Shown: piece by piece, positions 24,056-34,899 of the stretch
Numbering within the stretch: the stretch's first letter is position 1
Layout of the letters: each line of letters opens with the position of its first letter
From: Symsagittifera roscoffensis
Taxonomy: Eukaryota; Xenacoelomorpha; Acoela; Convolutidae
Reading direction: 5' to 3'
NCBI RefSeq assembly: GCF_963678635.1
Contig: NC_087068.1
Span: 24,779,311-24,843,310, forward strand
DNA: 64,000 nt
Notes under the pieces: model-generated
What the model was told of the DNA's origin: nothing
Databases searched by the model: none
What the model saw: only the letters and a program-made list of their open reading frames with translations
Made by a program: the position numbers and the translations under genes

Positions 24056-24494
24056 AGCTCTTTTCCACCCCCCCTCTCACACATTTGAATTTTGAGTTTG
24101 AAAAACTACTCTAACCTTGTAACATTGCAATGAAATTTTGTGTGGTGAACAAATGAATAAACCAACAATTGTGAACAGATTTGTTCTTCAAACCTTTCAT
24201 AGTAAAGTCACCTATTTAACTGTTATAACAAGTAAGACAACTATGAAAAGATTAAAACGGAAGGTTTTTTCCTTTTCCCCCTCACCAGCGAACTTTTACC
24301 AGCAAAGTTTTGTTTACATTATCGGATTGTTTCAAAAATTGGTATGCGGACTAATTAGGCTATGACAAACATATTTAGTCTTCATACTTAACCTTGTAAA
24401 ACCCCTCGTTACAAAGTAAATTGATGAGCATTTGAGGTGGGGGGAAAAAGGAAAAAGAGCCAAATTGAAAAGTGGGGTGGAGTGGAAAAGAGCC
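24056..24494 (+). mobile_element. R3 MITE-like element, interrupted by an R2 copy
   Basis: Left end (A)GCTCTTTTCCACCCCCCC; right end GGAGTGGAAAAGAGCC. Interior shared with the R3 copies at 27989 and 29917 (TGCAATGAAATTTNGNGTGG, GAACAGATTTGTTCTTC). Flanking 8-mers TCAGTAAT and TAAGTAAT differ at one position and fit an 8-bp target duplication. An R2 element is inserted near its right end. Confidence 0.75.
24263..24461 (+). mobile_element. R2 MITE-like element nested in R3
   Basis: Left end eroded (GGTTTTTTCCTTTTCCCC instead of GGCTCTTTTTCC). Right end intact: GAGGTGGGGGGAAAAAGGAA then AAAGAGCC. The interior matches the other R2 copies (GACTAATTAGGC, CTTGTAAAACCCCTCGTTAC). Flanks AAACGGAA and AAATTGAA match 6 of 8. 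Confidence 0.7.
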
Positions 24495-25046
24495 TAAGTA
24501 ATTTATTAATACCCTAATTAATTGTTACACAATCAAATTTTGGCAGTTTTTGCTTTAGATCCCACTTCGCATGAGCATCAAAATTTTGGTGTGATAAAAG
24601 GTCATTTCTTATCGGGCAATGTAAACAAACAATTTTTTTGTAAAAAAATGTAGGTGCGAGGACAGGTCAATTTTTTGCCAGTTTTTTAGCAGAGAAGAAC
24701 TTGTCTCCGTGTGTTTTATTTTCTTAGCTTTTGTACATTTTAAAATTTTTCCACGTAAAATCAGGTAGCTTGAGAACTCATTAAAGTGAGTCGAGAGATA
24801 TATAACTTTGAAGTCTTAAAAATTAATTTTAAAAATTTTCAAAAAGTGTAGTCAGAGTTGAGAAAAACCGATTTCAATTTTTTTCAACCCCTCTTTTTTT
24901 CAAACTTTCTGTTTTAAAGTTCTTTCAAGTGCTTTTATGTTTAAAAACGTAATTTTAAAATATAAGTAGAAAACAACTGTTCACAAAATTTTTTTTTGTC
25001 AAAATGAAAATTTTCCTTGCCTTATGGCAATGATAAAATAGTTTTT

Positions 25047-25735
25047 GTTCCGACTTTCGGCTCTTTTTCCTTTTCTCCCCCACCTGCAAAATTTTACTAG
25101 TGAAGTTTTGTTCACTTTATCCGAATGTTACAAAAATTGGCATGCGAGCTAATTAGGCCATGACAAACATTTTTGGTCTTCATAATTAACCTTGTAAAAC
25201 CCCTCGTTACACCGTAAAATTGACGCTTATGTGAGGTGGGGGGAAAAGGAAAAAGAGCCCGACTTTCGTATCGAAAGTAACGGAAGATTTGTGCTCGGGG
25301 TGGTTTTTTTCTTCGAACAAGTTTTGACTTTTCAACCAGCCATTTTTGACAAAATTGTTTTATAACATGTTGTCGTGAGCTTAAATTTGAAAAGATGTTT
25401 CAACTGTGATCATTTTTCGTAAAATTATGGGGGCTTAAGCATTGCCACTTTAGCCAATTTGGGACAATTAACGCGGGATATATTTCGCGCTATAAACGCG
25501 TAAGCGGAGAGTTAATCCGTCTTAGAAATGGTTCCAAATTGGTTGAAAGAAGCTTATTTGCCATAATTCATTTGTTACAAGGAGCGAAATTTATCCTTTT
25601 GTGATTTATATGGGGTGTGGGGGGAATAATTTTTAATAAACAATTTCAAATTTTAGAAAAAAAAATTTCCATTTAGTTTTATTTCATTTAATTCTTATTA
25701 TTACTGCTCCATAAACTTTAAATGGCAGTCGGAAC
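25047..25735 (-). repeat. R1 repeat copy c, minus orientation, split by R2
   Basis: Reverse-orientation R1 from GTTCCGACTTTCG to GGCAGTCGGAAC. Its terminal palindrome is interrupted by the R2 copy at 25059-25259. Without that insertion it is about 480 bp. The CpG-rich core palindrome is partly eroded (CGCGGGATATATTTCGCGC). The following leader hairpin breaks off after CAGGGCTT. Confidence 0.8.
25059..25259 (+). mobile_element. R2 MITE-like element with perfect 8-bp target duplication
   Basis: 201 bp. TIRs GGCTCTTTTTCCTTTTC and GGGGAAAAGGAAAAAGAGCC (reverse complement) are preceded and followed by CGACTTTC (25051-25058 and 25260-25267). The insertion site is the R1 terminal palindrome, so R2 arrived after R1. 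Confidence 0.9.
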
Positions 25736-25748
25736 ATTCAGGGCTTGT

Positions 25749-25913
25749 GCGGTCAATGTGTTCTAATTTTGCGACATCAAAATTTCCAAAATTGCCGCGC
25801 TGAAAATTTTTCAATTTTTTCAAGTTGCATCGTCAGTTGTTCCTTGAGTCAAGCTGTCAGTCTTTTCTTAAGTCGAACCATCAGTTGTTTTTAAGTCATG
25901 CCGTCAGTTTTTT
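25749..25913 (+). repeat. isolated R4 fragment between two R1 copies
   Basis: 165 bases matching the R4 unit from GCGGTCAATGTGTTCTAATT to CATGCCGTCAGTTTTTTT. It lies exactly between the broken leader of R1 copy c and the start of R1 copy d, 4 kb from the main R4 array. Confidence 0.8.
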
Positions 25914-25914
25914 T

Positions 25915-26448
25915 GTTCCGACTTTCGATACGAAAGTAACGGAATATTTGCGCTCGGGGTGGGTTTTTTTTTCTTCAGACAAATTTCGACTTTTCAACTA
26001 GCCATTTTTGACAAACTTTTTTTATATCATTCGAAGGGCATTGTTGTCCTCAGCTCAAATTTGAAAAGATATTTCACCTGTGATCATTTTTCGTAAAGTT
26101 ACGGGGGTTTAAAGATTGCCATTTTGGTCATTTTGACCAATTTGGGACAATTAACGCGCGATATAATTCGCGCTATTAACGCGTAAGCGGAGATTTAATC
26201 AGTCTTAGAAATCGTTCCAAATTGCTTTAAGGAAGCTTATTTGCCATAGTTGATTTGTTACAACGAACAAAGTCAATCATTTTGTACTTTGTACTTAATA
26301 TAGTGTGTGGGGGGATGATTTTCACAAGAAATCTGAAGTTACAAAAAAAAATCTTTTATATTTAAATTTTGTATGTTATTACTGCTCCATAAACTTAAAA
26401 AGGCACTTGGAACATTTAGAGCTTCGCCCTGATACGGGCAGCCTTGTT
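25915..26448 (-). repeat. R1 repeat copy d, minus orientation
   Basis: From GTTCCGACTTTCGATACGAA to CTTGGAAC (26413), then a leader containing GCTTCGCCCTGATACGGGCA up to the next copy. About 534 bp including the leader, the same tandem period as the plus-strand pair. Confidence 0.8.
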
Positions 26449-27152
26449 GTTCCGACTTTCGATACGAAAGTAACGGAATATTTGTGCTCGGGGTGGGTTT
26501 TTTTTTTCTTCAGACAAATTTCGACTTTTTAACTAGCCATTTTGACGGAATTTTTTTATATCATTCGAAAGCTATTGTTGTACTGAGCAAATTTGAAAAG
26601 ATATTTAACCTGTGATCATGTTTCGTAAAGTTACGGGGGTTTAAAGATTGCTATTTCGGCCAATTTGGGACAATTAACGCGCGATATATTTCGCGCTATT
26701 AACGCGTAAGCGGAGAGTGAATCCGTCTTAGAAGTCGCCCCAAATTGGTAGAGAAGAAGCTTATTTGGCATAATTGGTTTGTTACAAGGAGCGAAATCTA
26801 TCCTTTTGTATTTTATATGGCGTGTGGGGGGATGATTTACATAAAAAATTTCAAATTTTAGAAATTTCTTTTTTTCATTTCGTTTTATTGGCTCTTTTTC
26901 CTTCCCCCCCCCCACCTGCAAATTTTTACATGTAAATTTGTTGACCACATTGTCCGATTCTTATGAAAATTTTTATACAGACTAATAAAGCCACGACAAA
27001 CATATTTGATCTTCATATTTGACCTCGTAAAACCACTCGTTACACTAATAAGTTGAAACTGGCGTGAGGTGGGGGGAAAAGGAAAAAGAGCCGTTTTATT
27101 TCATTGAAATTTTTAAGGTTATTACTGCTCCATAAACCTTAAAAGGCAGTCG
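26449..27152 (-). repeat. R1 repeat copy e, minus orientation, split by R2
   Basis: Tandem to copy d. It carries the core palindrome CGCGCGATATATTTCGCGC and is interrupted by R2 at 26890-27092. It ends at GGCAGTCG, where another R2 copy begins. Without the insertion it is about 490 bp. Confidence 0.8.
26890..27092 (+). mobile_element. R2 MITE-like element with perfect 8-bp target duplication
   Basis: 203 bp, GGCTCTTTTTCC...GGAAAAAGAGCC, flanked by GTTTTATT on both sides (26882-26889 and 27093-27100), inside R1 copy e. No coding capacity. Confidence 0.9.
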
Positions 27153-27346
27153 GGCTCTTTTTCCTTCCCCCCCCCCCCCCACCTCACACGAGCATCAATT
27201 TTATCGTGTAAACGAGTGGTTTTACAAGGTTAATTATGAAGACCAAATATGTTTGCCATGGCCTTATTAGTCTGTATGCCAATTTTCATAACCATCGAAT
27301 TATATGAACAAATTTTTCATTTGTAAAATTTTGCAGTTTTGTTGTT
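27153..27346 (-). mobile_element. R2 element, truncated, opposite orientation
   Basis: Starts GGCTCTTTTTCCTTCCCC with a long C run, then reads the R2 interior in reverse (GAGTGGTTTTACAAGGTTAA, ATGAAGACCAAATATGTTTG). It fades at GTAAAATTTTGCAG without a second TIR. Confidence 0.7.
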
Positions 27347-27988
27347 TTAGAAATACATATTTTTTTCAATTCAAACATGTGGTAGTGGAAAAGATCTGTT
27401 TCTCTTCATTTTTATCGCGCAAACATGACATCGCAAACGCATTTAGCCAGAAAACACTTGAAGAAACAGTGAAAATAGAAATTTTGAAGTGAGAAGGGAG
27501 CGGAGCGAAAGCGAGCCCCAATTTTTTATCTTGTTGAAACTGACGCTGATCCAAGTTAAAGGCTTTGATTTTGATAGACTACAATTGAAACGAGTTCTGC
27601 TTCATCAAAATAAATTAAAGCAAAACTCTAAGTGAACAAATGAATAGCGTTGTAGAAAAATACAGTTGGCTTTTAAAAAAGATATTTGTTGTTCTGCAAG
27701 AAAAATCACGTGAGCGTGAGTGAGTGAACCAATTTTTACGATGTTTTTTCATGAAATTTGCCGCGCACAAAATACTTAAATACATTTTAAAGAAACTTAC
27801 GAGGGGGTTGGAAAAAGTGAAAGAAATTCTGCGTGTTTTTAGCATAGCTATTGTCTTTATATTTGTTGAAACCTATTCCTTTGAAAAACAATAACCTAAC
27901 TCTTTCTGATGGTATTTTTAATTGACCCTACGGTTTGTAATATGAGAGTAAACGCAATTTTTCCCAAGACACTAAACCATGCAAAAAA
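27347..27988. other. no gene seen
   Basis: Frames of 60-76 codons overlap on opposite strands without recognisable domains. Confidence 0.4.
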
Positions 27989-28200
27989 GGCTCTTTTCCA
28001 GTTCCCCCCTTTCAAATTCAATTTTGAAAAGCTTAATTAACGTTGTCATAGTGCAATGAAATTTGGCGTGGTGAATAAATCGACAACTGTGAACAGATTT
28101 GTTCTTCATACTTCACATCCTAACATCACGGATTTAGCCGTAATAACACCTAAAACAAACATAAAACTCGGTATTTTGAAGGGGGAACTGGAAAAGAGCC
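27989..28200 (+). mobile_element. R3 MITE-like element, complete
   Basis: 212 bp with TIRs GGCTCTTTTCCAGTTCCCCC and their reverse complement at the right end (GGGGGAACTGGAAAAGAGCC). Flanks are A-rich, so the target duplication cannot be judged. Only 12 bases separate it from the next R2 copy. Confidence 0.85.
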
Positions 28201-28212
28201 AAAAAAAATTAT

Positions 28213-28576
28213 GGCTCTTTTTCCTTTCCCCCCGCCTGCAATTTTTTACTAGTAAAGTTACTTTTCACATTGTCCGATCATTATGAAAAATGACATGCGG
28301 ACTAATTAACTCCTAATTTCAGTGCCCTACCGTTTGTTTCTAGGTAATCTAAAGGGATGCTACTCGAAAGGTTGAATTACCTGTATAGCAGTCCTGATGT
28401 AGATTTATTTAACCTGTTTGATCAAAATTATGTGTGTCAAAATTTTATCTGCATCAAATTCAAAATTCAAATTAGGATGTGCCAAAAAGATTTGGTCTTC
28501 ATATTTACCCTTGTAAAACCACTCATTACACCATAAAATTGATGGTCGTGGGAGGTGGGGGGAAGGAAAAAGAGCC
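28213..28576 (+). mobile_element. R2 MITE-like element carrying a ~160-bp insertion
   Basis: Left TIR GGCTCTTTTTCCTTTCCCC, right TIR GGTGGGGGGAAGGAAAAAGAGCC in part. The usual R2 interior is interrupted after GACTAATTA (about 28308) and resumes near 28478 at GCCAAAAAGATTTGGTCTTC. Flanking 8-mers AAAATTAT and AAATTTAT differ at one base. Confidence 0.75.
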
Positions 28577-28639
28577 AAATTTATAATGGGAGTTGTAAAT
28601 CAAAATTATAACTACTAATGAAAAAATTTAGAAAACTGT

Positions 28640-28760
28640 CTTTTTTCCACATCCCCACTTTTTAAGTTCTTTAGTTGTTTTAAGCGTTATTACGGCTAAA
28701 AGCGTGATGATAAAATTTGAAGTATGGAAAACTAAACTGTTCACATTAGCTCGTTATCTT
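28640..28760 (-). mobile_element. R3 relic, minus orientation
   Basis: GTTTTAAGCGTTATTACGGC and TGAAGTATGGAAAACTAAAC read as the reverse complement of the R3 right half. The left TIR-like CTTTTTTCCACATCCCC is still visible. Confidence 0.5.
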
Positions 28761-29089
28761 AACATACACTTTATTTGCAATTTTTACAGCGGTAGAAAAA
28801 AAAACTTTTAAAACTGAAATTCAAAAATTGAAACTGAAAAATTGTAAAAATTAGCCAAAAAAACTGCAAACAAAAACGGGTTTTATAGGTTTGATTTTTT
28901 ATTTCAAAGTCAATTTTCCTGCTAAATTTTCGCAACGCAGAAAGTATAAATAGCGATGGAGGAAATGGTCCTTTCAGACAAAGGCAAAATCAAATAAATT
29001 CCAAATGACGTTTGATTTTTCTTTATACTGAAGTTGATTGCGACTGATATAAAATTGGGCTGTTTGGATTTAGTTTTTGAGAAACTTGA

Positions 29090-29250
29090 AGTTCCGTTGT
29101 CATAATGCAATGAAAATTTGCATGGTGAACAAACTTTATTTTCTGGACAAAATTGTTTTTGATACATTGCATCGTAACATAACGCATTCAGACACTATGT
29201 CAAACAATTGTAAAACAACTGAAAAAATGGAAACATTGAAAAATGGGGTT
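29090..29250 (+). mobile_element. R3 relic, plus orientation
   Basis: GTTGTCATAATGCAATGAAA, GGTGAACAAAC and ATCGTAACATAACGCATTCA follow the R3 interior in order. The TIRs are no longer recognisable. Confidence 0.55.
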
Positions 29251-29684
29251 AACAAAAACATATTTTAAATGAGTTTACTGTAAATGCAAAAATAATCAAT
29301 TCAATATAGACCACATGATAAAATTGAGCGTTTTTTTTTGCTCTTTTCGAGCTCCATTTTTTGGAAGTTTTTGTTTTCTAAAATCAATTTAAAATAGTTT
29401 TTGATATTTCAAACAGAAAAAAAATATCAGCTTGATTACATAAACAAATTTTTACACCAATTATGCAATTAGCCCTGCGAACTATCTTTTAAATAACTAT
29501 GTATTTTCATTTTACGAGAGGTGAAAAAAGAACATTTTTTGGTTTCAAATTTTGATTAAATTTCGAAAAACTAATTAATTTTTTTTTTCACTTTTTTTTG
29601 GAAATTCTACTTCAGACATTTTGTAAAATTCAAAGTGATAATTTGATTTAAAAAAAAACATAATATGAAAGGAAATCTACTGCC

Positions 29685-30192
29685 TCAACTCAAATTGGAA
29701 CAATTTTTGATTCGGACAAAATCACTTTTTACGCTTTAATAGCAAAAAATACATCACGTTACAATTATTCGAAATTGGTCAAATTGTTATTTTTCAAACG
29801 CCAAAAAATTCAAAAATTCAAATGTTTGAAATCTTTCATTCATTTTGAGGTCAGGAGGCCAATACTTTCTAGATGATAATCAAAAAATTATTTTTTTTTC
29901 GACTAGTTTGAAAGTCGGCTGTTTTCCAGTCCCCCCCCCCCACCTTTTCAAATTCAATTTTGAAAAGTCTATTTAACGTTGTCATAATGCAATGAAATTT
30001 GGCGTGGTGAACAAATCGACAATTCGGGACAGATCTGTTCTTCATACTTTACAGCGTAACATCACGCGTTTAGTCGTAATAACACGTAAAACAAACATAA
30101 AACTCGGTATTCTGAAAGGGGGAAACTGGAAAAGAGCCTGAAAGTCAAAGTGGGTTCGAAGAAAAAAGCACGAGTATTCCGTCATTTTCTGA
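29685..30192 (+). repeat. R1 relic, interrupted by R3
   Basis: Diverged R1 text in plus order: CAAATTGGAAC, GCTTTAATAGCAAAAAATAC, AAATTGGTCAAATTG, then TTTCGACTAGTTTGAAAGTC. After the R3 insertion it continues AAAGTGGGTTCGAAG and GAGTATTCCGTCA. The core palindrome has decayed. A further R1 leader remnant (CTGGTCGTATCAGGCAAAGC) lies at about 30316-30335. Confidence 0.65.
29917..30138 (+). mobile_element. R3 MITE-like element with perfect 8-bp target duplication
   Basis: 222 bp from GGCTGTTTTCCAGTCCCCC (one TIR change) to GGGGAAACTGGAAAAGAGCC. TGAAAGTC flanks it on both sides (29909-29916 and 30139-30146), inside the R1 relic. Confidence 0.9.
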
Positions 30193-30480
30193 AACCTTAC
30201 TAAAACGCTGAAACCTGACTGTTATCAATGTTGGTTTGCACTGCAAGACATATCCGAGAAGGTCAACACGTTAAATGATAGTGATAATTTTTACCTGCAG
30301 AATGAAAATGCAAAACTGGTCGTATCAGGCAAAGCCCTCATTTTTTGAATTGGCTTTTATCTACTCTCGAACAGTTGTTTGAACAAATTTAGCCCAAAAA
30401 AGTCCTCACTAGCTCGAATGCTTTTTGGTTTCTTTCGATTGTTTTTCTGTGCAAAGCAGCTAATACCGAATATTAAGAGT

Positions 30481-30749
30481 TGTAATGAAAGTAGTGTCCT
30501 GCAAACTAGACGGCAGGTGTTCCCCTTTTGGACAAGCTCCAAGACTAGCTCGCAAATACCAGTAGACACTAGATCTATTGAGACTAGGAGATATAAGAGT
30601 AAGATTAGGATTGGTATTAGACTAAGAAGTTGCACGAATCTATCCGGCCGCAAATAAGATAGCGGGACGAACAGACGAAGTAACTTATCTGAAATTACTC
30701 AATGAGAAAGCTACCTCTGGCTTAAACTCATCTGGTGCGACCAAAAAGG
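30481..30749 (+). repeat. left direct repeat (putative 5' LTR)
   Basis: Starts TGTAATGAAAGTAGT; shares GAGACTAGGAGATATAAGAG, ATTGGTATTAGAC and TGCACGAATCTATCCGGCCG with 38488-38781. A possible end at AACTCA (30730). Confidence 0.6.
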
Positions 30750-31877
30750 GAAATATTAAATAATCCTGAAGACAAAATCTGACATTATCATTTAGCCTAA
30801 AGTCCATAAATCTTCAAAAACCTCTAGACATCCAATAAATAAAAACAAATCAACTAGGAAGCTCAGTCCTAAGCCTTCAGACTTTCGTTCACCAAAAACT
30901 TCCTATACTCAACCCACTTGTCAAAAATCAATAAACAATCCTACCACACCAGATTTCCAACCCGAAAAAGTAAAAAAAATTTCGACGAAACAAATCAAAT
31001 GCTTCCCTTCAGGCCAATTCAATATTTAAGATAATCATTTTAAAATTAATTTCAATTTTTTCAACAGTTTTAGAACTTTGTACTTTTTTTATCATCGACA
31101 CCCTAGAAATAGCACTTCTCCTTTTCATATTTTTTTGCAGCCTCTGTAATTTTTTACTCCCTCATAAAAACCTACTATAACGTCTCAAAAATTCTTGACA
31201 ATCTCCTCAGGTACGAAATTTCAAAAACCTTTCAAATTTTCCGACTTGTAGTTAACAAGAAAAACATCTTTTTTTTGTAATTTTGTCACGTTTCTAAAAT
31301 CCCTCAACCTAACAATTTGCAAATGTATAAAAAAGGCAATAAATACTTTCTTTCGCATTAGCAACAATTTTCTGATAATTTTCATCGAAAATTACTATAA
31401 ACAACATAGGTTTAATTAAGAAAAAGAACTTTATTTCATAACATCCAAAATTGCTAATCAACAACCAAATGAGCAGTCCCCACTAACCACTACATCCCAA
31501 GACCCCCAACAACACAAACATCTAGTCAAACAAGCCAACTTCAATCATCTACACGTATTTAAATTCAATAAAATCCCTATACCTTCGAAGAAAGACACGC
31601 ATCATTATCCGAACCTTTGATTCGTCAAGAATCCCTAAGTGAACCACAATATAACCTTTACCCCTCACTTAAACAAGATCTTAACAAACCTAGACATCCA
31701 AGCCAAAAAAATTTTTCAACAGACAAAAGATAGACAAATTATCCATCCCCGAAAAAATCGAAACTTTGCAACAACCAGGGTTCATTTTATTATACATTCA
31801 TCACCCTCTTCGACCCCTTTGGATCTTTCTAGCAATACGTTCCAAAGTACTCCCCATCACTGCAAACAATCTCTTAA

Positions 31878-32402
31878 CAAAATACCCCAAATATCCCATC
31901 GGACTATTTAGAATCAACACCAACTTCAAAAAATATCCGTGAAAATTCTTTTAATCCCCCCACATCAACGCAACCTCTTCCACATTGGAGGACACAAGCA
32001 ATCTCTCAAGGCGAACCAAACTTAGTAAGCGACAACATAGACAATTCATCCGATACCTCTTCATCCCTACCAGAAACCCTATCCCTGCCACTAACCCATT
32101 CAGTAACAGGTCAATCACCAACCACTACGTTCCCCCTAAATTTCCCTACAAATCTAGACGATAGATATGGAGAATTTCTAGGCACAAGTATACCTTTACG
32201 ATTAGACTGGAATACACTTGTAGCAACCCCTCCCCTATTTGGCCAACATCTTGAAAGTAATAGACAAGATAATTGGGCACTTAACCGATTACAATACAGA
32301 CACGACATTCACAAAGATACACAAAAACACAATATACAAATCCTCACTCAAGATAATTTAACACTTAAATTCGAAATGACAGTAAAACTAATTTTAATTT
32401 AG
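31878..32402 (+). pseudogene. 174-codon open stretch without an early ATG, unknown protein
   Basis: Stop-free from 31878 to TAG at 32400-32402. The first part is Ser/Thr/Pro-rich. The later part is more typical of a folded or helical protein (LDDRYGEFLGTSIPLRLDWN, then HLESNRQDNWALNRLQYRHD). The only Met is close to the end. Further short open pieces continue in other frames to about 32570. I do not recognise the family. In this setting it is probably a decayed gene of the insertion. Confidence 0.35.
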
Positions 32403-32639
32403 TTCATTACCCACTACCTCTAGCCCCACCAAATAAAACAGCTCAATCTTTACACCCTCCAATTATCACAACAGAATTTATCTATAAAAACGGTAGATAT
32501 ACAAAAATGACTATTGGATATATAACATTCTACAATCCATATTCAGGTTTATCCAACCTATGTATCTTTCAATATTTTTTTTTCCTTAAAATTTTCCCCC
32601 TCTTGTACTCTTAGAGCTCAAATCACATCAAAAGTCTCC

Positions 32640-34890
32640 CCCCAGAACAGGACTACGAGACATCCTAGTTACACATTATGATTTTGAAGAAAATCAACCA
32701 AAAACACTTCATAAATACGCAATAGATTAAGCAACACAATGTGAATCCGAACCACAAAACATAGAATCAACAAATATAGTAGCATCAACTGGTAGGATAA
32801 AAATTTACAGCTAAATTCTCAGAAAAGTAAGTACATTGCTCTCAAGTCTCAAATGGAAAAAAAACAGAATCGATCACAAATCCTTTTACCAATGCAATAA
32901 AGAAAAAATTTTGCAACTTAACCCTGAAGATTGCAAAAACGAACTACAACAATAAGAAATGACCACAAAAAAGCAATAATCGCAAATTAGTAAGCTTTCA
33001 AGTTTTATCAGACTCTGCGCATCAAGCAGAACTTGAAAGATACCAAGATCATGTTAAATTAGACAATAAATACCCTTACCACGGTGAACACGGACGTTTT
33101 ACGTACGACATGCATGATAAAAATTGTATACCACAAATAGGAATTAATAACCCCTCAAATTGTAAAGCTGACACAAAGAACAGAGACTACCAAGAAATTT
33201 AGTTTTTTGATTGGAAAATCCAATTGGAAAAAGTACAATTAACACGGGACTTAAAGACGATAATATTTTATATCAGGAATATGCTTATCCCAGGATATTG
33301 CAATTCTACCACTCGCACACAAGCAACAGTCTGTGGTATCCAAAAAACACATGTACCACATTTCAAGTTGCTAAATTTTACGCAAGAACATTAAAATTTT
33401 ACAAAAAAGTTTTATTGAATCAATCCCTTTTGAAAAAGTCAACCCGGATAGGATTAGATCTAATAATCAAAAGTATAAAACTATTGATGGTTTTGAAAAC
33501 AAACAAAAACTTTTTCAAATTTAGCGTGAAACAGAAATCGCTTGTAAATATCCAAAACCACTTTTCAAAAACACAATACTCAGAAATTTTTGTCAAGTAC
33601 AAAAAAAATTTGGACAAGAAAACAGGAAAAATAAATATTGACCCATCACAACCTTATCGAAACCACAAAGATGAAACCTCCTATATCCCGGTAACATTTT
33701 CCAGAAACACAGGAAATCCTGGCGGATAACTTCGCCCAGAAGATAAAGATAGCACACGATTGCAAGAACTCTGACTCATGAATAACAGATATTTTGGTGC
33801 AATCCACCATAATATACATATTGATATGAAGCTAGAATATAGAATAAGCAGAATTTTGCCAGAAATTTCACTATCAGAACTAGAAACAATTCATCATTTC
33901 ATTTATGTGAACTCGAACGAACATAAATAATACAATCACTAGCATAAGCAGTATTAAAATTACCCTACGCAGGATATTTACTATCAGGCAATAGATCAAA
34001 CTTCATTGACTACGAAGAAAACATTCTCTGGCACTACACATTTACTAAATTTTTTTTACCATTATACGTTTTGAAGATGAAAGATGCTTTAAAAGAATCC
34101 CTATACTCTATAAGAAAAGTATTTTCTGTTGATACACTGTCACGACGTGTTTTCTTTTGGAATCCAGCTATCCAAGTGGATCAGAAAAAAGCCACAATGT
34201 ACTACAGCTAAAACCAAACGAAGATAAATATTATCTCCTTACTCAATACCCTACTCTTATGTCATCATTAAGTAAACTTATACAGAAAGCATAAGAGCAA
34301 TCGGCCGTAACCAAATATTGAGTTAAAATCAATAGGTATTTTTTCCAGATCAGATAAAAAGCATCACATTCGAACACAACAATTTCAAGAACTCCCTACT
34401 CAAAGGACACAATTCGAAGACAATCAATTTATCAGAAATTACGAAAACTTTTAGACAATCAATTGAACAGAAATTACTGGTTTCTCACGTATTTACGCAA
34501 AAAAATTAGAGCGGTTATTTCAAGAAAAATAAAGACTAAATTTATCTTAACGGTGAAAAGTATCGTCCACAAAATATTTCACCAGTTATTATTTTAAGTT
34601 TTGTAAATCTAAAAAACGAACTCTTAGCTTTTCTAGGATGCCACTGCTATATATTAGAAAGATTGACTATCTTATACGCTATGTTTGATTTTTTTTATTC
34701 CTCTTCTCATAAAGTAATCTACAACACATGCGCAATACATTCACAAGTAAACAAACAATCAATTGTAGCATGCACAATATTTCCAGGATTTTTTAGAATA
34801 TTTTCTACTTTAAGGAACAAAACTCTCCTCGACGCTCAGATTAGCGAATACAAAAAAAAAACTATCTGCAATACCAAAGGCATATGATAC
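32640..34890 (+). pseudogene. frame-broken coding remnant of unknown family
   Basis: Successive plus-strand stretches in different frames read like one eroded protein. One, ending at TAG 33200-33202, contains YPYHGEHGRFTYDMHDKNC. Another is 33211-33729, with LKDDNILYQEYAYPR and LWYPKNTCTTFQVAKFYAR. A further one is near 34060-34210. The last, at 34663-34887, has a hydrophobic start. Scattered cysteines, aromatic residues and a late hydrophobic segment would suit a membrane-anchored or secreted protein such as an element-encoded surface protein, but that is only a guess. It is interrupted by many stops and shifts and cannot be functional as it stands. Confidence 0.35.
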
Positions 34891-34899
34891 TTCACAGGA

